DNA of 64,000 bases. Source: Acetobacterium bakii (lineage in GTDB: Bacteria; Bacillota; Clostridia; Eubacteriales; Eubacteriaceae). The position numbers and the translations under genes were made by a program. This document shows, piece by piece, positions 9,185 to 16,658 of the stretch; position 1 is the stretch's first letter, and every line of letters begins with the position of its first letter. The stretch is taken from positions 48,538-112,537 of the forward strand of contig NZ_LGYO01000006.1 of assembly GCF_001263355.1 (NCBI RefSeq), in the 5' to 3' direction. The notes below the pieces were generated by a model that was given only the letters and a program-made list of their open reading frames with translations, had not been told where the DNA came from and made no database searches.

Positions 9185-9210
9185 AGGGCTACCCCCTTTC
9201 TGTTAATCTC

Positions 9211-9230
9211 TTAGTTGGTTGACTAACTAA
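9211..9230. promoter_or_regulatory. candidate GntR/YtrA operator
   Basis: A 20-base imperfect palindrome (TTAGTT...AACTAA, 16 of 20 positions symmetric). It lies between the -10 and the GntR start codon, about 10 bases past the -10, where bound repressor would block transcription. It is the probable binding site of the GntR-family protein. Confidence 0.6.
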
Positions 9231-9240
9231 CTGTAGCGCT

Positions 9241-9270
9241 ATTATAATCCAATCACTGTCCTGCTGTCAA
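9241..9270 (-). promoter_or_regulatory. sigma-A type promoter of the GntR-ABC operon
   Basis: On the minus strand, TTGACA (9270-9265) and TATAAT (9246-9241) are perfect consensus hexamers with an 18-base spacer. Transcription would begin near 9234 and enter the palindrome at 9211-9230. Confidence 0.8.
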
Positions 9271-9380
9271 GATCTAAATATATTAATATTCTACTTTCAG
9301 GGATTATTTATAAAGAATTTAACAGGCTATATAATAAATAGCGTCGCAAAAGAAATAATATTTAAAAGGGGGAATAAAAG

Positions 9381-9547
9381 ATGTCTGATATGGCTATGAC
9401 TATTTCTGAAATATTCGGGACAATGATTCTTGTTATTCTAGGTGATGGCGTGGTGGCAAATGTCGTACTTGGCAAAACAAAAGAAATTCCAGTGGATTGA
9501 TTGGGCTTGTTTTTATTGAATTGGATCAAATAAATGAGGAAAGGTAG
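9381..9547 (+). pseudogene. truncated, frameshifted glycerol facilitator (MIP/GlpF) remnant
   Basis: A strong ribosome site (AAGGGGG) and an ATG open a 39-codon frame. Its peptide EIFGTMILVILGDGVVANVV closely resembles the first helix of GlpF-type aquaglyceroporins, including the GDGVVAN signature. The frame stops at 9500. A +1 shift near 9485 continues with NSSGLIGLV, matching the expected NNSG continuation, before a stop at 9547. Full GlpF is about 235-250 residues, so over 80 percent is missing. The NPA motifs are absent. Confidence 0.7.
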
Positions 9548-9604
9548 GAGCAGATGTGATAAAATGAAAATCAAATATTCAACAAAAAAGAGTGTCCGGG
9601 GGAA

Positions 9605-9718
9605 ATGATGAGTACAAAGATATTGATTGTGGATGAACCGGCCACAGATCGACTGATTATAAGCACCATGCTAACAGATTACAACACGATTACTGCTTGC
9701 GATGGTGCTGTTGAATAG
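9605..9718 (+). pseudogene. truncated response-regulator receiver remnant
   Basis: A 37-codon frame with a GGGGG ribosome site encodes TKILIVDEPATDRLIISTML, the beta1-alpha1 start of a response-regulator receiver domain (normally ILIVDDE...). It then gives DYNTITACDGAVE and stops before the phosphoacceptor strand. One of the paired acidic residues is lost (VDEP in place of VDDEP). The remaining 80 or more residues and any output domain are absent. It looks like a gene end left after deletion. Confidence 0.6.
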
Positions 9719-9730
9719 TTTTAAAAGCAT

Positions 9731-9753
9731 TACACAAAAATTTGGACTTGATT
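9731..9753 (+). repeat. left arm of 23-bp inverted repeat around GlcG-like gene
   Basis: Matches the reverse complement of 10306-10328 at 22 of 23 positions (core AAATTTGGACTTGA). The pair brackets the GlcG-like gene. No transposase is present inside. Confidence 0.75.
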
Positions 9754-9795
9754 TAGAGGAAACTTGGAAATTCTAAAAAAATGGAGGAAAAACAA

Positions 9796-10206
9796 ATGAC
9801 TACAACCGGTAAATTATTGGATATGGCAAAAAAAATGGCAGAAGCTGCGGCTTTAAAGGCAATCGAAATTAACGTGCCGATGGTTATAACAGTTTGTGAT
9901 AACGCAGGAAACCAGGTATTATTAAATCGTATGGAAGATTCTTTATTAGCCAGCATTAGCATTGCCACAAATAAGGCCTACACAGCAGTTGCATTAAAGA
10001 TGAGCACAGATACAGCGGCTGATCTTGCTAAAGAAGCCGGTCAGCTTTTCGGACTCACTACTTGTGACAACGGTAAAATGGTTGTTTTCGGTGGTGGATT
10101 CCCAATTTATGAAGGGGATAAAATCATTGGCGGTATTGGTGTCAGTGGCGGAAGTGTTGATGAAGATATGTCGGTTGCCAAGGCTGGGCTGGAAGCTTTA
10201 AAATAA
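9796..10206 (+). CDS. GlcG/HbpS/PduO-C family heme-binding-like protein
   Basis: A 136-residue single-domain protein of the GlcG/HbpS family. Visible features are MVITVCDNAGNQVLLNRM (strand core), SIATNKAYTAVALKMST, the loop GGGFPIYEGDKIIGGIGVSG and the final DMSVAKAGLEAL. The family includes HbpS and the C-terminal domain of PduO, and is often found beside glycerol or propanediol genes; members may bind heme or a corrin-like ligand. The start at 9796 is set by GGAGG at 9783-9787; the longer frame from 9781 contains that ribosome site. A glpF remnant lies 250 bases upstream, suggesting the relic of a diol/glycerol locus. The gene itself is intact. Confidence 0.85.
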   Translation: MTTTGKLLDMAKKMAEAAALKAIEINVPMVITVCDNAGNQVLLNRMEDSLLASISIATNKAYTAVALKMSTDTAADLAKEAGQLFGLTTCDNGKMVVFGGGFPIYEGDKIIGGIGVSGGSVDEDMSVAKAGLEALK

Positions 10207-10305
10207 ATTATAGAAAAAAATTAAAAGGAACTTGTGTGAGTATCCTTGAAAGTTAATATTTTATAAAAAAACTATAGCAGAGTTTGATTTAAGCTTAGAA
10301 AGACG

Positions 10306-10328
10306 TCAAGTCCAAATTTGTGTGTAAT
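10306..10328 (-). repeat. right arm of 23-bp inverted repeat around GlcG-like gene
   Basis: Inverted partner of 9731-9753 with one mismatch. The enclosed segment, about 550 bases, holds only the GlcG-like gene and its leader. Confidence 0.75.
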
Positions 10329-10340
10329 TTTTCTAAAAAT

Positions 10341-10390
10341 TGAGAAAAAGTCAATCAGCAGAAGTCTTTTGAACCGTTTTCTGCTGATTG
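10341..10390 (-). terminator. terminator of the LytTR-linked ABC operon
   Basis: A 12-bp perfect stem (CAATCAGCAGAA / TTCTGCTGATTG, 10352-10363 and 10379-10390) is followed on the minus strand by CTTTTTCTC. It ends the minus-strand ABC transporter genes. Confidence 0.8.
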
Positions 10391-10412
10391 AGCGAATAAA
10401 TAACATTGAGAT

Positions 10413-11264
10413 TCAGTGCTTTCTGGATACATTAAATAGGGCCAGGCCTAGAAATAAAATCGTGGTGCCGACCAGAACCAGGATATGCGTTGTGGTGGTT
10501 GCAGTGAAGGTTCCGTATGTGTAGGTAACGCCCATCATGCTTTGGAAATCAGTGATATAGGAGTCCGGTATGCCGGCAAAGCTTGTGGCCATGGGATTTT
10601 CCATCATTACCTGGCGGACTAACGCCCCGGCGTGGGAAACCGGAAAGAGTTTAATGGCCCATTGAACACCATCAGGGAGGGAACCAATGGGAAGATAAAT
10701 CCCGGTGAGAAAGCCAACCAGGGTTCCGATGATGGTGCTGGCAGTGGTAAAGGCACTGGTGCTGGAAAAAAAGCTGACAATAAAAAATACTAAAGAACTG
10801 GACATCATCACAGAAAGCAGAATAATACCGATTACCTTGAGCATGGCCAATACCGGTAGTAACTCGCCGCCGCTGAAAACAATATAGGCTTCGCCCAGAA
10901 TAAAGGCCAGGATACTCATCAGAAGGCCGATTAAGTAAGCACTTAAAACATAGCCGCCAACGATTTTGCTGCGCTTAATGGGGGAGGCATAGAAATCCTT
11001 GCTATTTTTCTGCACCTTATCTTCCACCATAATACCGAAGGCCCCCATGGTGGTGGTAATGGCGGTTACGGAAATAATCCCGGCCATGATCCAATTATTC
11101 ATCAGGGCATTGATTTCCGGCAGATCTTTAAAATTCTCCGCCCAGACATCCCCGAGAAAAACCACATACAAACCGATAATAACAAATACCCCTAAAAGCG
11201 AAAAGAAAACCGCGCTTTTCTGGCGAAAAAAGATTTTTAAATTACGCTGGGCAAGATTAAGCAT
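10413..11264 (-). CDS. ABC-2 type transporter permease
   Basis: A 283-residue membrane protein with a cytoplasmic N-terminal LNLAQRNLKIFFRQKSAVFF and about six helices in the ABC2_membrane pattern. It has a long first extracellular loop and the conserved segment FLTGIYLPIGSLPDGVQW in the C-terminal half. It pairs with the ATPase at 11257-12171, whose 3' end it overlaps by 8 bases, which implies translational coupling. Such DrrB-like permeases export lipids, drugs or peptides; the substrate is not determinable. It belongs downstream of the LytTR-DUF3021 pair but is separated from it by a terminator and repeat A. Confidence 0.88.
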   Translation of the reverse strand: MLNLAQRNLKIFFRQKSAVFFSLLGVFVIIGLYVVFLGDVWAENFKDLPEINALMNNWIMAGIISVTAITTTMGAFGIMVEDKVQKNSKDFYASPIKRSKIVGGYVLSAYLIGLLMSILAFILGEAYIVFSGGELLPVLAMLKVIGIILLSVMMSSSLVFFIVSFFSSTSAFTTASTIIGTLVGFLTGIYLPIGSLPDGVQWAIKLFPVSHAGALVRQVMMENPMATSFAGIPDSYITDFQSMMGVTYTYGTFTATTTTHILVLVGTTILFLGLALFNVSRKH

Positions 11265-12171
11265 CGTATTCTCCTCCTGTAATGTTTAAAAACACATCCT
11301 CCATGGACCCGTGAATTACTTCAAAGCTTTCCAAAAACGGTTTAGCTCGTTCCAGAATGGAAATGGAGGACATGGTTTCGGCAATATCCGCAATGATCAA
11401 GCCGTTTTTTTCTTTATAATTTAATTGCTCCCCATCCAGAATCGCTTTAACGGCATCAAAGTTTTTTGGTTTAAAGCGCATGGTGTCCGAACTGTATTGC
11501 TCTTTTAAGTTGTAGGGGGTTCCCTTGGCAACAATCTGTCCCTGATTGATGATGATGATAAAATCCGCGGTGGCGGCTTCTTCCATATAATGGGTGGTGA
11601 GAAAAATGGTCATCCCGGTTTTCTTCTGGAGCTCATAGACGGTTTGCCAGAGGCTCTCTTTGGTTTTGGGATCAAGGCCGGTTGTAGGTTCATCCAAAAA
11701 CAGAATTTTAGGGGTGTTGACCAGGGCTCGGGCAATATCGGCTCTGCGCCGCTGACCGCCGGATAACATCCCATAGGGCCGATCCATAAAAGCGATGACA
11801 TCCGCGGTGGCCGCAGCTTTTTCAACAGCTTCTTTGAGACGGTGTTTGTCCATTTTATAAAACCGGGCCCGGGTGGTTAGGTTTTCCCGGACGGTTAGAA
11901 GAGGATCAAGGACGCTGTCCTGAAAAACCACGCCGATGGTATTGCGGATGGCATCATCCTCTTTCCCGAGCATATGACCATCAATTTTAATTTCACCGCT
12001 GTCCGGTTTCAGCAGCGTACATAAAATATCAATGGTGGTTGATTTGCCGGCGCCATTGGGACCTAAAAAAGCGAAGAGCTTTCCTGGTTCCACATAGAAG
12101 TCGATGCCTTTGACGGCCTTCAAACCGCCGAAGGTCTTTTTTAAATTTTTAACGGTAATTATATTTTGCAT
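11257..12171 (-). CDS. ABC transporter ATP-binding protein (DrrA-like)
   Basis: A 304-residue ATPase. Walker A is GPNGAGKST (about 38-46), the Q-loop is VVFQDSVLD, the signature is LSGGQRRRADIARAL, Walker B is ILFLDEPTTGLDP and the switch His is in LTTHYMEEA. A C-terminal extension of about 80 residues with GSMEDVFLNITG is typical of DrrA-type drug or lipid exporters. AAAGGGG precedes the ATG. It is transcribed with the overlapping permease and probably responds to the LytTR regulator encoded upstream, as in other LytTR-DUF3021-ABC loci. Confidence 0.92.
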   Translation of the reverse strand: MQNIITVKNLKKTFGGLKAVKGIDFYVEPGKLFAFLGPNGAGKSTTIDILCTLLKPDSGEIKIDGHMLGKEDDAIRNTIGVVFQDSVLDPLLTVRENLTTRARFYKMDKHRLKEAVEKAAATADVIAFMDRPYGMLSGGQRRRADIARALVNTPKILFLDEPTTGLDPKTKESLWQTVYELQKKTGMTIFLTTHYMEEAATADFIIIINQGQIVAKGTPYNLKEQYSSDTMRFKPKNFDAVKAILDGEQLNYKEKNGLIIADIAETMSSISILERAKPFLESFEVIHGSMEDVFLNITGGEYDA

Positions 12172-12275
12172 GTTGTTACCCCTTTCATTTGCCTTATCAT
12201 ATCAGCCTTTTTTTTCTTTTCAATAGCCGCTGCGGTAAGGTGACAAATAGGGCTGGTGAAATGACAAAATGGGTA

Positions 12276-12303
12276 AATAAAAAGCCGGCGGAATCCGACG
12301 GCT
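12276..12303 (-). terminator. terminator of the LytTR-DUF3021 unit
   Basis: A hairpin with a 9-bp stem (one mismatch) around AGCCGTCGG...CCGCCGGCT on the minus strand is followed by TTTTTATTT. It separates the regulator pair from the ABC genes and lies just beyond repeat A. Confidence 0.7.
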
Positions 12304-12328
12304 GAGATTGAAGCTAAATAAAAAGTAA

Positions 12329-12429
12329 GTCCTGGGAACAATCGTAACATCAGTTGTCGGCATCAAGGCGAACAGGCGACAGCCTGTACGATCTTGCAGC
12401 CGACAACGATTTACCATTGTCCCCAGGAC
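12329..12429 (+). repeat. dispersed palindromic repeat, copy A
   Basis: A 101-bp near-palindrome bounded by GTCCTGGG and CCCCAGGAC. It has an inner stem GTTGTCGGC/GCCGACAAC and the apex GGCGAACAGG...CCTGTACG. It lies downstream of the DUF3021 stop and upstream of that unit's terminator, so it is probably transcribed. It has the flanks AGTAA and CGGGTTTGTCA that are also seen at copy D. Relative to copy F it carries a swapped A-T pair (ATCAAGG/ATCTTGC against ATCATGG/ATCATGC). Confidence 0.9.
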
Positions 12430-12476
12430 GGGTTTGTCAGATTTAGTGTGCTGGTTAGTGGAAGGCGAAACAGAGA

Positions 12477-12890
12477 TTAGTTTTTTTGATTGCGTTTAAT
12501 GCTTGCGTTGATGGCGTGGGAATGCTCAATGCAGGTAGTATAGGAGATGGCATAGGTAACAATAAACCCGGGAAGTAAAACCGGGGTGATATAGGCAAAT
12601 GAAATCCAGGAAAAGGGAAACATGCCAAACAGAGAACCCACAATAAAGACAACAAAATAGCAGGTCAGTACCCGGGCCAAAGCATCCGCAAAAATCGATG
12701 ACACATCAAGACGCACTTCAATGAGCTCGACAATAATTAGCAGTATGGCAATAATAAGGCACATAACAAATAACTGCAGCGCAATATCTTCAGAAAAGGG
12801 TATGATGACACCCAATTTAGAAAACAGAATAAAAAACAGAACAATTGCAGTAAAGCTGCTGCATGTAATAATCAGTATTTTTTTTATCAT
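12477..12890 (-). CDS. DUF3021 family membrane protein
   Basis: A 137-residue protein with four predicted membrane helices: about 5-27, 35-57, a third around LARVLTCYFVVFIVGSLFG, and a fourth around PVLLPGFIVTYAISY. This layout and its position directly downstream of a LytTR regulator identify the DUF3021 family. In these pairs the membrane protein is thought to restrain or inform the LytTR protein; that is family inference. The gene follows the LytTR gene by about 42 bases. A terminator and palindromic repeat A lie after its stop. Confidence 0.8.
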   Translation of the reverse strand: MIKKILIITCSSFTAIVLFFILFSKLGVIIPFSEDIALQLFVMCLIIAILLIIVELIEVRLDVSSIFADALARVLTCYFVVFIVGSLFGMFPFSWISFAYITPVLLPGFIVTYAISYTTCIEHSHAINASIKRNQKN

Positions 12891-12932
12891 TTCATCCTCC
12901 GGTTATCAAATTTATAAAATAAATCTCAATTG

Positions 12933-13367
12933 CTATTCGAATTTATCGCGAAAATCTTTAAGGTAGTGCTTGGAAACAAGCAACTTCTCCCCATTTTTCA
13001 AGGTTGCTTCCAACCGTCCGCTGAATTGGGTGCGAACTGAACCAACCACCGAGGTATTTAAAATACAGTTTTTACTGATGCGCATAAAGGTGGTATCCGC
13101 AAGATGAACTTCCAGTTCATAGAGTTTCTTATTACATGGATAAACTTGATTATCCATGTACAAAAAGGTCTGATTGTCCGTAGAATCGAAGTAATATATT
13201 TCTTCCAGAGGAACATTGATGGTTGTGCCATCTTTTTTTGCAGCAATGGAAAATGAATAAAGACGGATTTCTTCAATGAGCCGTTTTAAGCGATCGTCCA
13301 TTAAACCACAGGTTATCTTAATTTCAGTTTCATTACAATTTAAGGATTGTTCAATTAATAACTTCAA
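12933..13367 (-). CDS. LytTR-type DNA-binding regulator
   Basis: A 144-residue protein. A short N-terminal region is followed by a LytTR domain (about 45-144) with INVPLEEIYYFDSTDNQTFL, LYELEVHLADTTFMRISKNC and LLVSKHYLKDFRDKF. There is no receiver domain, so it belongs to the LytTR/DUF3021 type of non-phosphorylated regulators. The start is TTG at 13367, with GGAG 8 bases upstream and no better ATG. It probably controls itself and the downstream ABC exporter. Confidence 0.88.
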   Translation of the reverse strand: MKLLIEQSLNCNETEIKITCGLMDDRLKRLIEEIRLYSFSIAAKKDGTTINVPLEEIYYFDSTDNQTFLYMDNQVYPCNKKLYELEVHLADTTFMRISKNCILNTSVVGSVRTQFSGRLEATLKNGEKLLVSKHYLKDFRDKFE

Positions 13368-13397
13368 ATGCAGACTCCTTTCACCACTAACGGGATA

Positions 13398-13427
13398 ATT
13401 CTATCAGTAAATGATACTTTTGTGCAA
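13398..13427 (-). promoter_or_regulatory. candidate promoter of the LytTR operon
   Basis: On the minus strand TTGCAC (13427-13422) and TAGAAT (13403-13398) are spaced by 18 bases. The -10 lies about 30 bases before the TTG start. Confidence 0.5.
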
Positions 13428-13476
13428 TAGCTGAGAGGTGTTTTGTTAAATTTGGAGAAGTAAAAAAATGATTTAA

Positions 13477-13505
13477 TTTACAAAGTGCTTTTAAAAATGT
13501 ATGAT
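13477..13505 (+). promoter_or_regulatory. candidate promoter of the hydrolase-sirtuin-PucR unit
   Basis: TTTACA (13477-13482) and TATGAT (13500-13505) are separated by 17 bases, about 100 bases before the small hydrophobic ORF. Confidence 0.5.
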
Positions 13506-13604
13506 AAATAAAAATAGGTTTCTTAAATATCCAAAAAGAATTATCCGGGGATATGAGTGTGATAATTCAAGTGTGGTTAGTTTATTTGCCAATTGGAGGT
13601 TACA

Positions 13605-13682
13605 ATGAATGGTACTTTGATTTTAGCGATTGTGGCAATAACACTGGCATTGGTATTCGATACCATCGGTGTGGCGGCATAA
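13605..13682 (+). CDS. 25-residue hydrophobic leader peptide
   Basis: A short frame with a consensus ribosome site (TTGGAGG, 6-base spacing) encodes one hydrophobic helix, GTLILAIVAITLALVFDTIG, ending VAA. Its stop (13680-13682) is 2 bases before the hydrolase ATG at 13685, so the two are probably translationally coupled. It may be a small membrane peptide or the first helix of a decayed membrane protein. The FDTIGVA ending recalls a motif I associate with a clostridial membrane protein family, but that is a weak resemblance. Confidence 0.5.
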   Translation: MNGTLILAIVAITLALVFDTIGVAA

Positions 13683-13684
13683 TA

Positions 13685-14299
13685 ATGGGGCTAGAAGATA
13701 TGTTCATAAAAAAGGTGAAAGCTAATAGAGCGGTTATAATAATACCTGAAATATACGGAATTAATGACTATGTAAAAAATATGGCGGCGTTTTTCAATAA
13801 TCAGGGTTATGATGCATACTGTTTAAATTTAATTCGCCGCGATAGGATCTTTGCTTATTCCGAAGAAGCCGCCGCCTACGTCAATTTCAGAACAAAAATA
13901 GGTTTTGATCGGTACCATGAAGTGGCAGTTTTTATGGAAAAATTACAAGGTAAATATCAATCAATTATTGTTTTTGGATCAAGTGTGGGAGCGACCATTG
14001 CCTGGCGGCTTACGGATAACCCCGCTTGTAAGGGAATGATTGGTTATTACGGATCAAGAATTCGGGATTACCTTGAGGTGAATCCCGGTTGCCCCTGTCT
14101 GTTATTGTTTGCGGCAGAGGAAAAATCCTTTGATATCAACACAATGCTGCCACAGCTTGAACTGAAAGAGAATATCAAAGTGGCAGTGATGCCAGGCCAA
14201 CATGGTTTCGCAGATCCCTATGCCGGGCATTTCCATGTTGAGTCAGGTAAAAAAGCCCTGGATATGGTAGAATGGTTTTTAGAGGATATCAATCATTGA
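13685..14299 (+). CDS. dienelactone-hydrolase-like alpha/beta hydrolase
   Basis: A 204-residue alpha/beta-hydrolase-fold protein. It contains PEIYGINDYVKNMAAFF (the Glu near the N-terminus is typical of dienelactone hydrolases) and GQHGFADPYAGHFHVESG carrying the C-terminal His. In place of the usual G-x-C-x-G nucleophile elbow it has FGSSVGATIAWR, so a Ser nucleophile is expected. Natural substrate unknown. I chose the ATG at 13685; the frame is open further upstream to 13553, but that stretch overlaps the short leader ORF and has no family similarity. It is followed 25 bases later by the sirtuin. Confidence 0.75.
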   Translation: MGLEDMFIKKVKANRAVIIIPEIYGINDYVKNMAAFFNNQGYDAYCLNLIRRDRIFAYSEEAAAYVNFRTKIGFDRYHEVAVFMEKLQGKYQSIIVFGSSVGATIAWRLTDNPACKGMIGYYGSRIRDYLEVNPGCPCLLLFAAEEKSFDINTMLPQLELKENIKVAVMPGQHGFADPYAGHFHVESGKKALDMVEWFLEDINH

Positions 14300-14324
14300 T
14301 GTAAGCAACAGAAAAGAGGAAAAA

Positions 14325-15047
14325 ATGAGTATGAAATTAAAAAAAATACAGGAAATGGTAAAGAACTCTGAAAATATTGTTTTTTTTGGTGGGGCAGGCG
14401 TGTCAACCGAAAGTGGTATTCCAGATTTTCGGAGCGTGGATGGTTTATATAGTCAAACCTATAAATACCCGCCGGAAACCATTCTTTCGCATCGGTTTTT
14501 CATGGAAAACACTGAAGAGTTTTATGATTTTTACAGAAATAAAATGCTGTTTTTAGAAGCAAAGCCCAATAAGGCACATAAAAAACTGGCGGAGCTGGAA
14601 AATATAGGAAAGCTTAAGGCGGTGATTACCCAAAACATCGACGGACTTCACCAACTGGCAGGAAGCAAAAATGTATTGGAGCTCCATGGCTCAGTTCACC
14701 GCAATTATTGCCTGAAATGCCATCAGTATTATGGGGTTACCGCAATCGTGGAAGGCGCACCCATACCAAAATGTACCTGCGGCGGGATGCTTAAACCGGA
14801 TGTGGTTCTTTACGGCGAAGGCCTGGACAACCAAACCGTTGAGCAATCCGTCAAGGCCATTGCCGGGGCAGACATGCTGATTATCGGCGGCACATCCCTG
14901 GGGGTTTATCCCGCAGCCGGACTGATTGACTACTACCGGGGCAACAAGCTGGTGCTCATCAACAAAACGTCAACGCCTATGGATAAACAAGCAGATCTTG
15001 TCATTAATGATAGTATCGGTGAAGTTCTGGGAGGTTTGGAATTGTGA
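14325..15047 (+). CDS. cobB: NAD-dependent protein deacylase (sirtuin, CobB-like)
   Basis: A 240-residue sirtuin that removes acyl groups from lysines using NAD+. Motifs in order are GAGVSTESGIPDFR (about 23-36), TQNIDGLH (about 102-109), the catalytic His in ELHGS (H121), the zinc Cys pairs C129/C132 and C150/C152, and GTSLGVYPAAG (NAD pocket). A good AGAGGA site precedes the ATG at 14325. In acetogens such an enzyme could control acetyl-CoA synthetase-type proteins by deacetylation, but that is inference. It sits between a hydrolase and a PucR regulator, all in one direction. Confidence 0.92.
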   Translation: MSMKLKKIQEMVKNSENIVFFGGAGVSTESGIPDFRSVDGLYSQTYKYPPETILSHRFFMENTEEFYDFYRNKMLFLEAKPNKAHKKLAELENIGKLKAVITQNIDGLHQLAGSKNVLELHGSVHRNYCLKCHQYYGVTAIVEGAPIPKCTCGGMLKPDVVLYGEGLDNQTVEQSVKAIAGADMLIIGGTSLGVYPAAGLIDYYRGNKLVLINKTSTPMDKQADLVINDSIGEVLGGLEL

Positions 15048-15083
15048 CGTGCAGATTGTGTTGTTCAGAAATAAAAATAACAA

Positions 15084-16331
15084 ATGCATAAAAATAACAA
15101 TAGCGAAAGACAATATAAAGAGAAAAACAGATTGCTGGAACTCTTGCTTGAAAAACACACCGTTGAACAAGTGGTTGAAACCATTAGCAGCATTGTCGAA
15201 AAACCAGTGATTTTTATCGATATTAATTTTGGTATCCGAGGAATGGAACGAATTGAAGAAATCAAAGATCCTTCCTGGATCCAGGCTATTTCAATGGGGT
15301 TTTGCAGCCATGAATTTATCTTTGAAATAATAAACATCAAAGAAATCAAGCACTTTCCGACAGAACGCACGCCTTATGCTGTGAAAATGGAAAATTCAGG
15401 ACTTGTGCTGGTGTCACCTTTAATTATACGCGGTAACTATGCCGGGGCATTGGTGCTGTTTTCTGAAGGTGATGATTTCGATGAACGCCATTCGGATCTT
15501 TTATTGCTGGCCAATGAAGTGTTGACAGAAATTATTCTCAAAATTCCGACCTATAAGTATATTCGAGGCCATTTGAATGAAGCGATTTTAATTGATCTGA
15601 TTCAGGGTCGGGATAAGGAGAATCTGGATTTTAAAACCTGGATTCTTGAATCGGAGCTTAACATAAGCAGCAATCATTGTGTTCTTGTGGCAGAACAAAG
15701 TGATGCCAATCAATACCAGGAAGTACTCAAAGATTCGCTTCGTGATGATTTATACTTTATTTTCCCGAAATCACATGTTGTTTTTTATGGAAATCAAATG
15801 GTTGTGCTTTGCGTTGATCAGGAAAAGACTGCAGCGTTCAAAATCGATACACATTTGAATGATTTTCTGTTAAAACACCATCTGAAAATTGGGATCAGTT
15901 ATTTTTTTCAGGAAATAGAGAATTTTCAGCAATACTATTTTCAGGCAGGAGCTGCACTGCGAATTGGCGTAAAAAAAAATCCAAATCAGCTTTCATTCTC
16001 ATATGAAGATTATAAGTTTTTCCATCTCCTTGAATCTGTGGGAAAACCTGGGATTCATAACTTGAATAATTTTATTCACAAAAGTCTGAGTGTGTTAAAG
16101 GACTACGATACGAAGCATCAATCGGAATTGTGCCTTACGTTGAAAATTTTTATTGATTATAGTTGTAATTATAAGGAAAGCTGCCAGATCCTGCATATTC
16201 ATCGCAATACCCTGAGTTACCGCATTGAAAGAATAAAGGTGCTAACCGGATTGGAGCTTAATTCACAAAAAACGCTGTTTGATTTGGCCTATTCCTTTCG
16301 AATTCTGGAATATCAGGGAGAAGACCAGTAA
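15084..16331 (+). CDS. PucR/CdaR-type transcriptional regulator
   Basis: A 415-residue regulator. The N-terminal half is a GAF-like sensory region. The C-terminus carries the PucR helix-turn-helix (HTH_30) in YKESCQILHIHRNTLSYRIE followed by LTGLELN. PucR proteins activate purine catabolism or other nutrient pathways, but the effector differs between members. The ribosome site is weak. The gene is downstream of the sirtuin and upstream of an unknown multi-pass membrane protein in the same direction, so it may control that protein. A terminator separates the two. Confidence 0.85.
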   Translation: MHKNNNSERQYKEKNRLLELLLEKHTVEQVVETISSIVEKPVIFIDINFGIRGMERIEEIKDPSWIQAISMGFCSHEFIFEIINIKEIKHFPTERTPYAVKMENSGLVLVSPLIIRGNYAGALVLFSEGDDFDERHSDLLLLANEVLTEIILKIPTYKYIRGHLNEAILIDLIQGRDKENLDFKTWILESELNISSNHCVLVAEQSDANQYQEVLKDSLRDDLYFIFPKSHVVFYGNQMVVLCVDQEKTAAFKIDTHLNDFLLKHHLKIGISYFFQEIENFQQYYFQAGAALRIGVKKNPNQLSFSYEDYKFFHLLESVGKPGIHNLNNFIHKSLSVLKDYDTKHQSELCLTLKIFIDYSCNYKESCQILHIHRNTLSYRIERIKVLTGLELNSQKTLFDLAYSFRILEYQGEDQ

Positions 16332-16473
16332 GTTGTGCAAAAAGCACAGGTTTTGATCGATATTTTATCAATAGGAGCCGATTTTTTCAAATATAGAATG
16401 GTTTATTCTAGTAAATGAGGGAAAATTTATCCCTTTGGTCTTGTGATTAGGTCCCATAATTGATCCCTTTTAT

Positions 16474-16499
16474 CAAGAGCCTTGAGCTCTTTTTTTTTC
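16474..16499 (+). terminator. terminator after the PucR gene
   Basis: Hairpin AAGAGC/GCTCTT with a 5-base loop followed by nine T residues. The roughly 325 bases between the PucR gene and the next CDS otherwise hold only AT-rich leader sequence in which I see nothing further. Confidence 0.8.
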
Positions 16500-16658
16500 T
16501 AATTTATTTGTGAACAATGCACAAAAGATATATTTTATTTAGTGATAACGCCCATAGAAATATGATATTCTTCTTGATAAACTAGGCATGTAAACATTTA
16601 CGGTTCACCACTCGATGTATTTTGGATGTTTATAATAATATTTTCAAGGAGAAGGAAT

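Noticed and set aside
13553..13684. Long N-terminal extension of the hydrolase
   Set aside because: No similarity to the fold, and it overlaps a short ORF with a strong ribosome site that ends 2 bases before the chosen ATG.
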